64,000 nucleotides of DNA from Hoeflea phototrophica DFL-43 (GCF_000154705.2 NZ_CM002917.1:1072461-1136460); one strand, 5' to 3'. Shown: positions 1 through 7,893, counted from the first letter of the stretch. Notes: a model not told the origin generated them from the sequence alone. Made by a program: numbers and translations.

Positions 1-1118
1 TCTCGCCGGATGCGATCACCGGAACACTTTCCGTCGGCGAACAACAGCTTGTCGAGATCGCCAAGGCCATCGCGATGAACGCCCGCATGATCATTCTCGA
101 TGAGCCGACCGCGGCTTTGGGAGAAGATGAGATCGAGCGTCTGCATCAGCTCTTGCGTGCGATGCGCGACCGCGGCACTGCAATCCTCTATGTCTCGCAT
201 CGCCTCGATGAGGTTGAACGGATCGTCGATGAGGTGACGATCCTGCGCAACGGTCGAGTCGTGCGCGCCAGCGGCGAAACCGGGATCAATGTGTCCGAGA
301 TCGTCAGCGCCATGGTCGGCGAGGACATCAGCGACCACTACCCCAAGGAACGCAACGCCAGCAGCGAAGTGGTTCTTGAAGCACAAGGTCTTGCCACCAG
401 GGCAGGTGTCACAGACACATCGTTCACCCTGCGCCGCGGCGAGGTTCTCGGCCTTGGAGGAGTGCTTGGCAGTGGCCGCACGGAGATTGCACGCGCCCTG
501 TTTGGCACCGATAATTTGACTGCCGGACAGATCCTGCTGAGGGGCGAGCCGGTGAAATTCCGCCGTGAGATTGACGCAATCCGCGCAGGGCTTGGGCTGG
601 TTCCGGAGAACCGAAAGTCCGACGGCCTGTTTTTCAACTTTCGTGCCAGCGGAAACATAACTGCCGCTGCACTCGGTGGCCTGGCGCGATTTGGCGTCCT
701 GAACCTTCGAGCGGAAGAGCGTGCTACGCAGGATCTGATCCGCGATCTTGAGATCTCGACACAGGCGGAAGAAAAAACCGTGAACTTTCTCTCAGGCGGC
801 AATCAGCAGAAGATCGTCATCGCCCGCTGGCTGTTCTCGGATGCGGATATCCTGATCCTCGACGAGCCGACCCAGGGCATCGATATCGGCGCCAAGATTG
901 CGGTGTACAGGTTGATCAACAAGCTCACCGGCGCAGGCAAATCGATCATTCTCATCAGCTCTGATCATGACGAACTGTTGGCCATGAGTGACCGCATCGC
1001 GGTTGTTCAGCATGGAGCGATCAAGAGAACCGTTGAAGCGTCGGAATTGTCGCATGATGACCTCGTGCGTGCGTCCGCAGAGCCAATTTCGACCCGCACA
1101 GAGGAGGTCTTTGCATGA
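1..1118 (+). CDS. Sugar ABC transporter ATP-binding protein, RbsA/MglA type (5' end outside window)
   Basis: This is the energising subunit of a carbohydrate uptake ABC transporter with two fused nucleotide-binding domains. The frame is open from base 3, giving about 371 visible residues; the family is about 500 long, so roughly the first 130, including the first Walker A, lie upstream. Visible are the first signature LSVGEQQ and Walker B IILDEPT, then the second domain with the degenerate Walker A GSGRTE typical of RbsA-like second domains, the signature LSGGNQQK and Walker B LILDEPTQGID. It overlaps the permease by ATGA. The periplasmic binding protein is not in the window and probably lies upstream. 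Family assignment is firm; the substrate can only be inferred from the downstream enzymes. Confidence 0.95.
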   Translation, partial: SPDAITGTLSVGEQQLVEIAKAIAMNARMIILDEPTAALGEDEIERLHQLLRAMRDRGTAILYVSHRLDEVERIVDEVTILRNGRVVRASGETGINVSEIVSAMVGEDISDHYPKERNASSEVVLEAQGLATRAGVTDTSFTLRRGEVLGLGGVLGSGRTEIARALFGTDNLTAGQILLRGEPVKFRREIDAIRAGLGLVPENRKSDGLFFNFRASGNITAAALGGLARFGVLNLRAEERATQDLIRDLEISTQAEEKTVNFLSGGNQQKIVIARWLFSDADILILDEPTQGIDIGAKIAVYRLINKLTGAGKSIILISSDHDELLAMSDRIAVVQHGAIKRTVEASELSHDDLVRASAEPISTRTEEVFA

Positions 1119-2116
1119 GACGTATCTTCGACACCCAGTTGATCGGACCTTTTGCCGCCATGGTGATCGTGGCCCTGATCGTGGCGTTGACAACGGACCG
1201 GTTTCTCAATCCCGGCAATCTGTCGAACCTGTTTCTTCAAGTGAGCATCGTGGCGCTCATAGCGATCGGATCAACCATCGTGATTTTTGCAGCGGGCATC
1301 GACCTCAGCTCGGGCTCAATGGTGGCCCTGCTGACAATGATCCTCGCCCAGATGCTCAAATTCGCAGGCATCCCGCTTGTGCTGGCATTGCCCTTGATCC
1401 TGGTCTTCGGTGGTCTGCTCGGCCTGTTGATCGGTTTGATCACCGCCTATGGGCGAATACCCTCGTTTATAACGACGCTGGCGGCACTGATAGCGTTTCG
1501 CGGTCTCGCGCTGACCTTCAACAACGGGTCGCCCATCTTTTCGCTTGATCCGGCGCTTGAGCCGATATTCTACGGCAAACTGCTCGGGATCCCCCTGCCG
1601 TTCTTCTATCTGGTTTTCTTTTACGCGTTCGCCGCCTTCGCGATGAATTTCACCAAGCTGGGCCGTGAGATCTACGCCGTTGGCGGCAACCCTGCAGCCG
1701 CTATCCTGACAGGCATCGATGTCAAGAAGGTGCAGACCACGACATTTGTGATCGCAGGCTTCATGACCGCCGTTGGCGCAATCCTGATGTCTGCCCGGCT
1801 GAATTCCGGTTCGCCCAATTACGGACAGACATTGGAGCTTCAGGCGATCGCTGCCGCTGTGGTTGGTGGGGCCAGCCTGGCTGGCGGCCGCGGAAACATC
1901 CTCGCGACCCTGATGGGTGCGATGACCATCGTGATCGTTCAGAACGGGCTCAATCTGAACGCGGCACCCTCGTCGGTACAGAACATCGTGCTCGGCCTGA
2001 TCATCCTGCTCGCGGTTGGCATTGACATGTGGCGAACCGAGATATCGGCACTCATGGCGCGCGCTTTCGGGGGTGGTGCGGAAACCCCAAAACGTCCTTT
2101 GAAAAAGGGAGCCTGA
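1115..2116 (+). CDS. Sugar ABC transporter permease, RbsC/AraH type
   Basis: This inner-membrane permease of 333 aa, a normal length for the RbsC/XylH/AraH family (BPD_transp_2), partners the ATPase encoded just before it. Hydrophobic segments run through most of the protein. Family-typical stretches are AAGIDLSSGSMVAL near residues 65-80, GRIPSFITTLA near 113-123 and GGASLAGGRGN near 250-260. The start overlaps the ATPase stop by 4 nt, so the two are translationally coupled. One permease gene is enough in this family because it works as a homodimer. The substrate is unknown; sugars, polyols and sugar acids are all handled by this family. Confidence 0.95.
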   Translation: MRRIFDTQLIGPFAAMVIVALIVALTTDRFLNPGNLSNLFLQVSIVALIAIGSTIVIFAAGIDLSSGSMVALLTMILAQMLKFAGIPLVLALPLILVFGGLLGLLIGLITAYGRIPSFITTLAALIAFRGLALTFNNGSPIFSLDPALEPIFYGKLLGIPLPFFYLVFFYAFAAFAMNFTKLGREIYAVGGNPAAAILTGIDVKKVQTTTFVIAGFMTAVGAILMSARLNSGSPNYGQTLELQAIAAAVVGGASLAGGRGNILATLMGAMTIVIVQNGLNLNAAPSSVQNIVLGLIILLAVGIDMWRTEISALMARAFGGGAETPKRPLKKGA

Positions 2117-2117
2117 G

Positions 2118-2906
2118 GTGGATCTGGGACTCAAAAGCAAACGTGTTCTGGTAACCGGATCGGGTTCCGGCATAGGCAAGGCAACGGCTCGCGTCTATCT
2201 GGAGGAAGGTGCAGATGTGATCGTACACGGTCTGACCGGCGAAGAAGTGGCGGCATGCATCCATGACCTTTCGCCACTCGGCAATGTGCAGGGCCTGGCC
2301 GGTGACCTTACCAAAACCTCCGATGCAACAGCCATCGCAGACTTTGCCCAGGCGCAGGGCCCGATTGATATTCTGGTCAACAATGTCGGCATCTTTTCGG
2401 TCAAGCCGTTCGAGGATCTGACCGACGAAGACTGGATGCGCTACTTCGATATCAATGTCATGTCGGCCGTGCGCATGAGCAGGATATTCCTGCCGTCCAT
2501 GCTCAGGCGTGGCAGCGGATCGATCATCAACATGGCCAGCGAAGCCGGGGTCAAGCCATTGCCCCAGATGGTTCACTACTCGGTCACCAAGACCGCTATG
2601 CTTGGCTTGACCAGGGGCATGGCGGAACTGACCAAGGGGACAGGGGTTCGGGTCAACGCGATCCTTCCCGGGCCGACCTGGACCGAAGGGGTCGAAGCCT
2701 ATTTTGACGGACTGGCCGAACAGAAGGGCGAAAATCTCGACACCATTGTCGACAACTACTTCAAGAGCGACGAGCCGACCTCTCTCATTCAGCGCTTTGT
2801 CCGGCCGGATGAAGTCGCTCGCATGATCGTCACGATATCGGCCAGTACCGCCTCGAACGGCGCTGCGCACCGGATCGAGGGCGGCATAATCCGCAGCATT
2901 CTCTGA
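2118..2906 (+). CDS. SDR family NAD(P)-dependent oxidoreductase of the sugar-acid operon
   Basis: This is a classical short-chain dehydrogenase of 262 aa. It shows the cofactor motif TGSGSGIG (13-20), NNVG (88-91), the catalytic Ser141 in MASEAG, and YxxxK at Tyr154-Lys158. The start is GTG, one base after the permease stop, with a GAAAAAGGGA stretch upstream. In this operon it most plausibly oxidises a hydroxyl of the imported sugar or sugar acid. The 30-residue segment after the active site (WTEGVEAYFDGLAEQKGENL) is a substrate-loop region that alone cannot give specificity. Dehydrogenase identity is firm; the substrate is unknown. Confidence 0.9.
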   Translation: MDLGLKSKRVLVTGSGSGIGKATARVYLEEGADVIVHGLTGEEVAACIHDLSPLGNVQGLAGDLTKTSDATAIADFAQAQGPIDILVNNVGIFSVKPFEDLTDEDWMRYFDINVMSAVRMSRIFLPSMLRRGSGSIINMASEAGVKPLPQMVHYSVTKTAMLGLTRGMAELTKGTGVRVNAILPGPTWTEGVEAYFDGLAEQKGENLDTIVDNYFKSDEPTSLIQRFVRPDEVARMIVTISASTASNGAAHRIEGGIIRSIL

Positions 2907-2927
2907 CATACAGAAAAGGAATCTCCC

Positions 2928-3422
2928 ATGGTTGCACTTACATTCTCTCACATCGGCATCACGGTTCCTGACCTTGAGAAGGCGGTCGAGTTCTATTCCA
3001 AAGCCTTCGATCTCTACGTGTTGATGCCTCCTACGGAAATCCTTCATGACGACAGCGCCATCGGTCAGATGTGTGATGATGTTTTTGGCGAAGGCTGGGG
3101 CAAATTCCGCATCGCGCACCTGTCGATGGGCGACGGGATCGGGATCGAGCTGTTCGAATTTCCCAAGACCATCGAAGAGGATCGCCCGTTCGAATATTGG
3201 CGTCGCGGTCTGTTTCATTTCTGCGTGCAGGACGCCGATCTGGAAGGGCGGGTCAAAATCATCGAAGCGCTCGGCGGCCGCCAGCGTATGCAACAGGTCC
3301 GCAAATACTATCCCGGCGAAAAGCCCTATCGCATGGTCTATATGGAAGACCCCTTCGGCAACGTCTTCGAGCTCTACAGCCACTCCTATGAGTTGACCTA
3401 CTCGGCGGGCGCTTATGATTGA
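2928..3422 (+). CDS. VOC superfamily (glyoxalase/dioxygenase fold) protein
   Basis: This 164-aa protein has two beta-alpha-beta-beta-beta modules of the vicinal oxygen chelate fold. Candidate metal ligands are His8 in SHIGITVPDL, a Glu in GIELFEF, a His in LFHFCVQDAD and the Glu in DPFGNVFELYSHS, which fits the usual 2-His/2-Glu site. VOC enzymes include isomerases, epimerases, lyases and ring-cleaving dioxygenases, so the reaction cannot be named. Placed between a sugar-type dehydrogenase and a hydroxyacid dehydrogenase, an isomerase, epimerase or dehydratase step on a sugar acid is the natural guess. Its 3' end overlaps the next gene by 8 nt. Confidence 0.85.
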   Translation: MVALTFSHIGITVPDLEKAVEFYSKAFDLYVLMPPTEILHDDSAIGQMCDDVFGEGWGKFRIAHLSMGDGIGIELFEFPKTIEEDRPFEYWRRGLFHFCVQDADLEGRVKIIEALGGRQRMQQVRKYYPGEKPYRMVYMEDPFGNVFELYSHSYELTYSAGAYD

Positions 3423-4446
3423 CCAGGGGGCTTTCACACCACGCACGGATAAGCCCAAGGTTGTCATCACCGATTACGACTTTGGCAATGTCAGCGTCGA
3501 AAAAGAGATCCTCGAAGCCGCAGGCGCTGAGGTGATCGCGCTTCAGGCCAAGCGGGAAGAGGATCTTTTCGACGTGGCACCCCATTGCGCGGCGATGATC
3601 AACCAATACGCGCGGGTCGGCCGCGAAACCATCTTGCGCATGAAGTCTTGTGAGGTGATCGCGCGCTATGGCGTTGGGGTCGACATTGTCGATGTCGACG
3701 CGGCGACCGAACGGGGTATTCTGGTGACCAATGTGCAGAATTACTGCACCGAGGAAGTGGCGGACCATGCGATTTCGCTCTGGCTGACCCTTGCCCGTAA
3801 ACTGCCCGCCTATGACCGTGCGACACATGCGGGCATCTGGCGATGGCAGAGCGGTCAGCCGGTCTATCGCCTGCGTGGGCGGACGATGGGCGTTGTGTCG
3901 CTTGGCAAGATCGGACAGGCCATCGCGTCCCGCGCCAGGGCTTTCGGAGTTGAGGTGATTGCCTATGATCCCTTCCTGCCAGCCGAGGCTGCGGCGTCGC
4001 TGAATGTCGAGCTTGTGTCCAAAGCGGATCTTCTGGCGCGGTCGGACTATATCCTGATGCAGGCACCGATGACGTCGCAGACACGGCACTTCCTGTCAGA
4101 TGCGGAATTTGCCGCGATTAAGCCCGGCGCAATTCTGGTCAACACCGGGCGTGGTCCGACCGTCGACAACAAGGCGCTGTTCCGGGCTCTGACGGAAGGG
4201 AATCTGGGTGCCGCAGGTCTCGATGATCCCGAAGAGGAGCCTGCCAAGCGGGCGAATTGGTCACCAGACGACAACCCGATCTTCACCTTGCCCAACGTGC
4301 TGGTGACACCGCATGTCGCCTACTATTCGGAGGAATCCATTCTTGCGGCGCGGGTCACCGCAGCGACGCAGGTGGCCAAAGTGCTGACCGGACAAGAACC
4401 AGACTACACCGTGAATGCCGCCGCTTTGGCGCTGTCCACGCAATAA
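3415..4446 (+). CDS. D-isomer-specific 2-hydroxyacid dehydrogenase (CtBP-like)
   Basis: This 343-aa NAD-dependent enzyme reduces a 2-oxoacid or oxidises a D-2-hydroxyacid. The catalytic triad is visible: Arg246 in NTGRGPTVD, Glu275 in DDPEEEP and His300 in VTPHVAYYSEES. The Rossmann glycine motif reads GVVSLGKIG around 159-167, with Ser where the first Gly of GxGxxG normally stands; cofactor binding may be a little altered, though later glycines and Asp185 remain. The layout resembles the C-terminal-binding-protein/phosphoglycerate dehydrogenase branch. It overlaps the VOC gene by 8 nt and precedes the RraA-family gene by 5 nt, so co-translation is likely. The substrate is not known. Confidence 0.9.
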   Translation: MIDQGAFTPRTDKPKVVITDYDFGNVSVEKEILEAAGAEVIALQAKREEDLFDVAPHCAAMINQYARVGRETILRMKSCEVIARYGVGVDIVDVDAATERGILVTNVQNYCTEEVADHAISLWLTLARKLPAYDRATHAGIWRWQSGQPVYRLRGRTMGVVSLGKIGQAIASRARAFGVEVIAYDPFLPAEAAASLNVELVSKADLLARSDYILMQAPMTSQTRHFLSDAEFAAIKPGAILVNTGRGPTVDNKALFRALTEGNLGAAGLDDPEEEPAKRANWSPDDNPIFTLPNVLVTPHVAYYSEESILAARVTAATQVAKVLTGQEPDYTVNAAALALSTQ

Positions 4447-4451
4447 GGGAG

Positions 4452-5129
4452 ATGAGAGTGCTCAAGGTTTACAACGACTTCACCCGCAAGCCGGACCTTT
4501 TGGAGAAATTCGACAAGGTGGTGACCTGCTATTCCGCCGCGGCCGTTTTCGCCGACGTCCAGTACAGGACAGGCGTGATGGACAGCGGCATCAAACCTGC
4601 ATTCCGTGCCAAGATCACTGGTCAGGCGGTCACGGTTCAACTCTCCAAGGGCGATCTGGTCGACCCGCTCAAGGCCCTCGAGATGGGACAGCCCGGCGAC
4701 GTCATCGTGGTCGACGCTGGCGGCGACCTGAACACTTCGGTCTGCGGAGGGTTGATGGGCGGACTGGCGCAGAACCGCGGCATTCGCGGCATGATCGTCG
4801 ACGGTGCGGGCCGCGACACCGACGAACTGGAAGACATCAACTGGCCGATCTGGACCCGCGCGATCACTCCGCGCGGCACCCACACAATGTTCTCCGGTCG
4901 CAAGGAAGAGCTGTCGATCAATGTGCCAATTGCCTGTGGTGGCGTCGTCGTCAATCCCGGTGATTTCATCGTGGCCGACCTAATGGGCGTCGTCGTAATT
5001 CCGCTCGACAAGGCCGAAGAGATCGTGGCCCTCGCACAGGAGCAGGCCGACCGTGAAGAGCAAACCCGCAAATGGGTCGCAAAGGGCAAGACTGTAGAGG
5101 ATCTGCTCAATGAGTTCGGTCGAATCTGA
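4452..5129 (+). CDS. RraA/LigK-family protein, probable 2-oxoacid aldolase or decarboxylase
   Basis: This is a 225-aa member of the RraA-like fold family (Pfam RraA-like), which includes 4-hydroxy-4-methyl-2-oxoglutarate aldolase and oxaloacetate decarboxylase as well as the RNase E inhibitor RraA. The sequence has PGDVIVVDAGGD (81-92), GGLMGGLA (99-106) and GAGRD with Arg121-Asp122, the pair needed for metal-dependent aldolase activity in LigK-type enzymes. That and the operon favour a pyruvate-releasing enzyme over RNase E regulation. I chose the ATG at 4452 because it follows AAGGGAG closely and gives the family length; an upstream in-frame start would lie inside the preceding gene. The substrate is unknown. 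Confidence 0.88.
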   Translation: MRVLKVYNDFTRKPDLLEKFDKVVTCYSAAAVFADVQYRTGVMDSGIKPAFRAKITGQAVTVQLSKGDLVDPLKALEMGQPGDVIVVDAGGDLNTSVCGGLMGGLAQNRGIRGMIVDGAGRDTDELEDINWPIWTRAITPRGTHTMFSGRKEELSINVPIACGGVVVNPGDFIVADLMGVVVIPLDKAEEIVALAQEQADREEQTRKWVAKGKTVEDLLNEFGRI

Positions 5130-6030
5130 GCCTGCGTTGATCGGCATTGATTGGGGGAGCTCGTCGCTGCGGGCCTTTCTGATCAGCGCCAGCGGCGAGG
5201 TGCTTCACAGCGCTTCCTCCTGCGAGGGGATCATGCATGTGTCCGACATGGATTTCGATGCCGTGTTCGATGCCATGGTGCGAACGCTGGCCGGTGGCAA
5301 GACCCTGCCGATCCTCGCCTCGGGCATGATCACCAGCCGCAATGGCTGGGTCGAGACGCCCTATGTGCGGATTCCGACAGGAGCGGACACGCTTGCGCAG
5401 TCATTGGTCTTCCATGAGACGAAAAGCGGAGCCCGGATCCACTTTGTCACGGGCGCCATGACCGAGCATCTTGGCAGGCCCGATGTGATGCGGGGCGAGG
5501 AGACGCAGATTGTGGGAGCCTCCGCCCTTGACCTGGCCGATGGCGTTTTCGTCATGCCGGGCACTCACAGCAAATGGGTCCATGTCAGCGCCGGGCGGAT
5601 CGAGGATTTCAACACATATATGACCGGAGAAGTCTTCGCGGCGCTGAAGGGGCATACGATCCTGGGACGACTGATGGAGAACGGCAGCTTCAACGTCGAA
5701 GGCTTTGAGCAGGGTGTTGCCGCAGCGCTGGATGCCGGGGCCAATCTGTTACACGACTTGTTTCATGTGCGAACCCTGCCTCTGATGGGCAAGATCGAGG
5801 GCAATGTTACGGCCGACTATTTGTCCGGATTGCTGATCGGAACCGAAATTGCGGCGGCGACCCGTGGCCTGGATGGCGCGGAAAAGATCACCATCGTCGG
5901 GCGCAGTGATCTCTCAGACCGCTATGAGATCGCTCTGCGCGCAGCCGGACTTGAGAGCCGCCGGGCGCCGGATGACATTGTCGCCAAAGGGCACTTCCTC
6001 ATCGCACGGGCGGCGGGCCTTGTCGCATGA
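5110..6030 (+). CDS. dgoK: 2-dehydro-3-deoxygalactonokinase
   Basis: DgoK phosphorylates 2-keto-3-deoxygalactonate at O6 with ATP in the De Ley-Doudoroff galactonate pathway. The 306-aa length fits. The ASKHA-fold phosphate loop IGIDWGSSSLRAFL lies near residues 11-24, the typical GTHSKWVHV stretch near 155-163, and a second nucleotide-binding region near KITIVGRSD. The start overlaps the RraA-family gene by 20 nt, and the stop overlaps dgoA by 4 nt. Together with DgoA, this fixes the lower end of the pathway even though the upper substrate is unclear. No galactonate dehydratase (DgoD) is visible downstream; it may lie upstream, or another enzyme may do that step. Confidence 0.92.
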   Translation: MSSVESEPALIGIDWGSSSLRAFLISASGEVLHSASSCEGIMHVSDMDFDAVFDAMVRTLAGGKTLPILASGMITSRNGWVETPYVRIPTGADTLAQSLVFHETKSGARIHFVTGAMTEHLGRPDVMRGEETQIVGASALDLADGVFVMPGTHSKWVHVSAGRIEDFNTYMTGEVFAALKGHTILGRLMENGSFNVEGFEQGVAAALDAGANLLHDLFHVRTLPLMGKIEGNVTADYLSGLLIGTEIAAATRGLDGAEKITIVGRSDLSDRYEIALRAAGLESRRAPDDIVAKGHFLIARAAGLVA

Positions 6031-6656
6031 TGGATCTCGATGCAGCATTGGCGGCGATGCCGCTTATCGCGATTTTACGGGGCCTTGAGCCTGACAATGC
6101 GGAACCCGTCGCCAATCTGCTGCTCGCAGCGGGTTTCCGCATCATCGAAGTGCCGCTCAACTCGCCACAGCCACTCGATTCGATCTCTCGCATCGCCAGA
6201 TTGTGCGGCAACAAGGCGATTGTCGGCGCGGGCACGGTTCTCAGTATCGCCGATGTCGAAGCCGTCGCTCAGGCCGGAGGGCGGGCGATCGTCTCGCCCA
6301 ACCTAAATGCGGATGTTGGCCGTGCCGCGATCGAACGCGGGCTCTACTGGTGTCCCGGTGTCCTGACCCCGACGGAAGCGTTTGCCGCTCTCGACCTTGG
6401 AGCGTCGCTGCTCAAGATCTTCCCCGCGGAAATGGTGCCGCCCGCCGCAATCGCCGCCCTGCGCGCAGTGTTGCCAGAACATGCGATCATTGCAGCCGTT
6501 GGAAGCATCACCCCTCAAACGCTACCGCAATACCACGAAGCCGGCGCACGTGCGTTCGGTCTTGGCTCGTCTCTTTTCAAACCGGATTATGATCTGGAAG
6601 AGCTCGCCGAGCGAGCGGGGGCATTTACTGACACCTTGAAAGGATTGGCAGGGTAG
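6027..6656 (+). CDS. dgoA: 2-dehydro-3-deoxy-6-phosphogalactonate aldolase
   Basis: This 209-aa class I aldolase of the KDPG/KDPGal family cleaves 2-keto-3-deoxy-6-phosphogalactonate to pyruvate and glyceraldehyde-3-phosphate. Visible active-site residues are Arg18 in LIAILRGL, Glu41 in IIEVPLNSP and the Schiff-base Lys130 in ASLLKIFPAE. The EVPLNSP form rather than the EVTLRT form of KDPG aldolase supports the galactonate branch. It is translationally coupled to dgoK by an ATGA overlap and is the last recognisable gene of the operon. No convincing terminator follows it. Confidence 0.93.
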   Translation: MMDLDAALAAMPLIAILRGLEPDNAEPVANLLLAAGFRIIEVPLNSPQPLDSISRIARLCGNKAIVGAGTVLSIADVEAVAQAGGRAIVSPNLNADVGRAAIERGLYWCPGVLTPTEAFAALDLGASLLKIFPAEMVPPAAIAALRAVLPEHAIIAAVGSITPQTLPQYHEAGARAFGLGSSLFKPDYDLEELAERAGAFTDTLKGLAG

Positions 6657-7018
6657 GCGGCCTGAAGCAGATTTTTGTAACGCGTAACCGAAGCAGCAAC
6701 AACAAGAGAGCAGAAGCGTTCTGTTCCGAAAGTGGCGATCCCGCGAACAGAGCCATTTAATCGCCCATTCCTGAAACAGTGAACGGCAGCTTCGCGCCCT
6801 GTTAAGACCTGGATACGGAGCGCAGCGAATGGCTGCTTAGGGGAGCTTGGTCCAAGATCGCGAACGACCGTCTTGGGGGCGCAAAGCGGTCGCTCTGAAG
6901 TCGATGTTTAGGCTTGGCAACCGACGTCCCGTAACGTCTCCAAACTCCTGCTGGACTTCCCCGTCAAGGCAAGCATTCCTGCTGTCGGGTCAGCGGAATG
7001 AGTGTCGATGCTGATCCT
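6657..7018. other. Gene-free stretch after the dgo operon
   Basis: I find no credible coding frame, tRNA or rho-independent terminator here. It separates the catabolic operon from the recombinase module and probably holds the left boundary of that module plus a promoter for it. I compared it by eye with 9613-9821 for direct repeats that might mark attachment sites and found none, but imperfect repeats could be missed. Confidence 0.5.
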
Positions 7019-7033
7019 GCCCGCAGTGCGGGC
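7019..7033. repeat. Small perfect palindrome upstream of the recombinase module
   Basis: The arms GCCCGCA (7019-7025) and TGCGGGC (7027-7033) are perfect reverse complements around one central base. It lies 3 bp before the larger stem-loop at 7036-7078. It could be a protein-binding operator or a short RNA hairpin (5-bp stem, 5-nt loop). There is no T-run, so it is unlikely to be a terminator. Confidence 0.6.
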
Positions 7034-7035
7034 TT

Positions 7036-7078
7036 CACTCAGTGCGGGGCCGGATAATCCGGCTCCGAAAACTGAGTG
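7036..7078 (+). promoter_or_regulatory. Long stem-loop adjoining the ribosome-binding site of the DUF3489 gene
   Basis: The outer arms CACTCAGT (7036-7043) and ACTGAGTG (7071-7078) are perfect reverse complements. Inside them CGGGGCCGGAT (7045-7055) pairs with ATCCGGCTCCG (7057-7067) with a single G-U. The 3' arm runs directly into GGAGATC, the ribosome-binding site of the ATG at 7088. Folding in the leader RNA could restrict translation initiation; as DNA it could equally be an operator or a recombinase-binding site. No T-run follows, so termination is unlikely. Confidence 0.6.
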
Positions 7079-7087
7079 GAGATCAAG

Positions 7088-7444
7088 ATGAATACCCAGA
7101 ACATCGAGAATGAAGCAGACCAGAATGCGCGTCCGGGCACGGCGACAGCAAATGCGTCGAAAAGGAAGCGCGGCGCCACTCCAGCGAAGTCGGGCAACAA
7201 AGGCTCCAAGAGTAAGCAAGATCAGTTGGTGGCCCTGCTGTCCAAGCCCAATGGAGTCCGCATTTCGGTGATCTCGGACCGACTGGGATGGCAAGCCCAT
7301 ACGGTGCGAGCTGCGATTTCAGGCCTGCGCAAGCGTGGGTATGAGATCGTGACGTCGAAGTCCCAGAAAACAGGCGAAATGGTCTATGCCATTAATGCCG
7401 CAGTTGAGGAGATTGAAGCCGAAGCTGCCGAGGCATCGTCATGA
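7088..7444 (+). CDS. DUF3489 domain protein of the recombinase module
   Basis: This 118-aa basic protein has a Lys/Ala/Ser-rich N-terminus (about 1-42) and a C-terminal winged-helix-like DUF3489 domain: KQDQLVALLSKPNGVRISVI followed by LGWQAHTVRAAISGLRKRGYEI, which reads as a helix-turn-helix. It is probably a DNA-binding protein. The ATG at 7088 has GTGGAGATC just upstream; a GTG at 7076 is in frame but lies in the ribosome-binding site. It overlaps the DUF2924 gene by ATGA. In alphaproteobacteria this domain is often encoded beside DUF2924 and recombinase genes; its exact role has not, to my knowledge, been shown. Confidence 0.85.
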   Translation: MNTQNIENEADQNARPGTATANASKRKRGATPAKSGNKGSKSKQDQLVALLSKPNGVRISVISDRLGWQAHTVRAAISGLRKRGYEIVTSKSQKTGEMVYAINAAVEEIEAEAAEASS

Positions 7445-7890
7445 ACCGGATGGTGAGGACAGGGGAGGTCCAGGATGTCGCTCGCTTTGAAGCGATGTCC
7501 CGCGAGGACTGCATCGACGAATGGCGGCGTACGATGGGAGGTCAGTCGCTCAAGTATGTCTCGGTGCAGTTCATGCGCAGTGCATTGGCCTATGAAGCAC
7601 AGATCAAAGCGTATGGCGGTCATTCAAACGCGGTTCGAAGGGCTCTCAAAACCGCTTTGAAGGCCGAACAAAGATCATCTGAAGCAGGAGGACGGCAAAA
7701 GCCGGCTCTCCAATCCTCTCTCAGGCCCGGAACCCATCTGGTCCGGGAGTGGAATGGCAGAACCTACCAAATCGAGGTCTTGGATGATGGCTTCCAGATG
7801 GACGGCAAACGATATCGCTCTCTGAGCGCCATTGCGCGGAAGATCACCGGCGCCCACTGGTCCGGGCCACGCTTCTTCGGATTGGGGTAG
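7441..7890 (+). CDS. DUF2924 domain protein of the recombinase module
   Basis: This 149-aa protein of unknown function has the family hallmark in its C-terminal half: LRPGTHLVREWNGRTYQIEV, then GKRYRSLSAIARKITGAHWSGPRFFGL. That part resembles a small beta-rich nucleic-acid-binding module. The N-terminal half is helical and charged. It is coupled to the DUF3489 gene by 4-nt overlap and lies 3 nt before the recombinase, so the three are surely co-expressed. A role as accessory or directionality factor for the recombinase is inference from context only. Confidence 0.88.
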   Translation: MNRMVRTGEVQDVARFEAMSREDCIDEWRRTMGGQSLKYVSVQFMRSALAYEAQIKAYGGHSNAVRRALKTALKAEQRSSEAGGRQKPALQSSLRPGTHLVREWNGRTYQIEVLDDGFQMDGKRYRSLSAIARKITGAHWSGPRFFGLG

Positions 7891-7893
7891 ACA

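Noticed and set aside
2052-3470. A 472-codon open frame on the minus strand across the SDR and VOC genes
   Set aside because: It runs through well-supported genes and has no family resemblance or ribosome-binding site.
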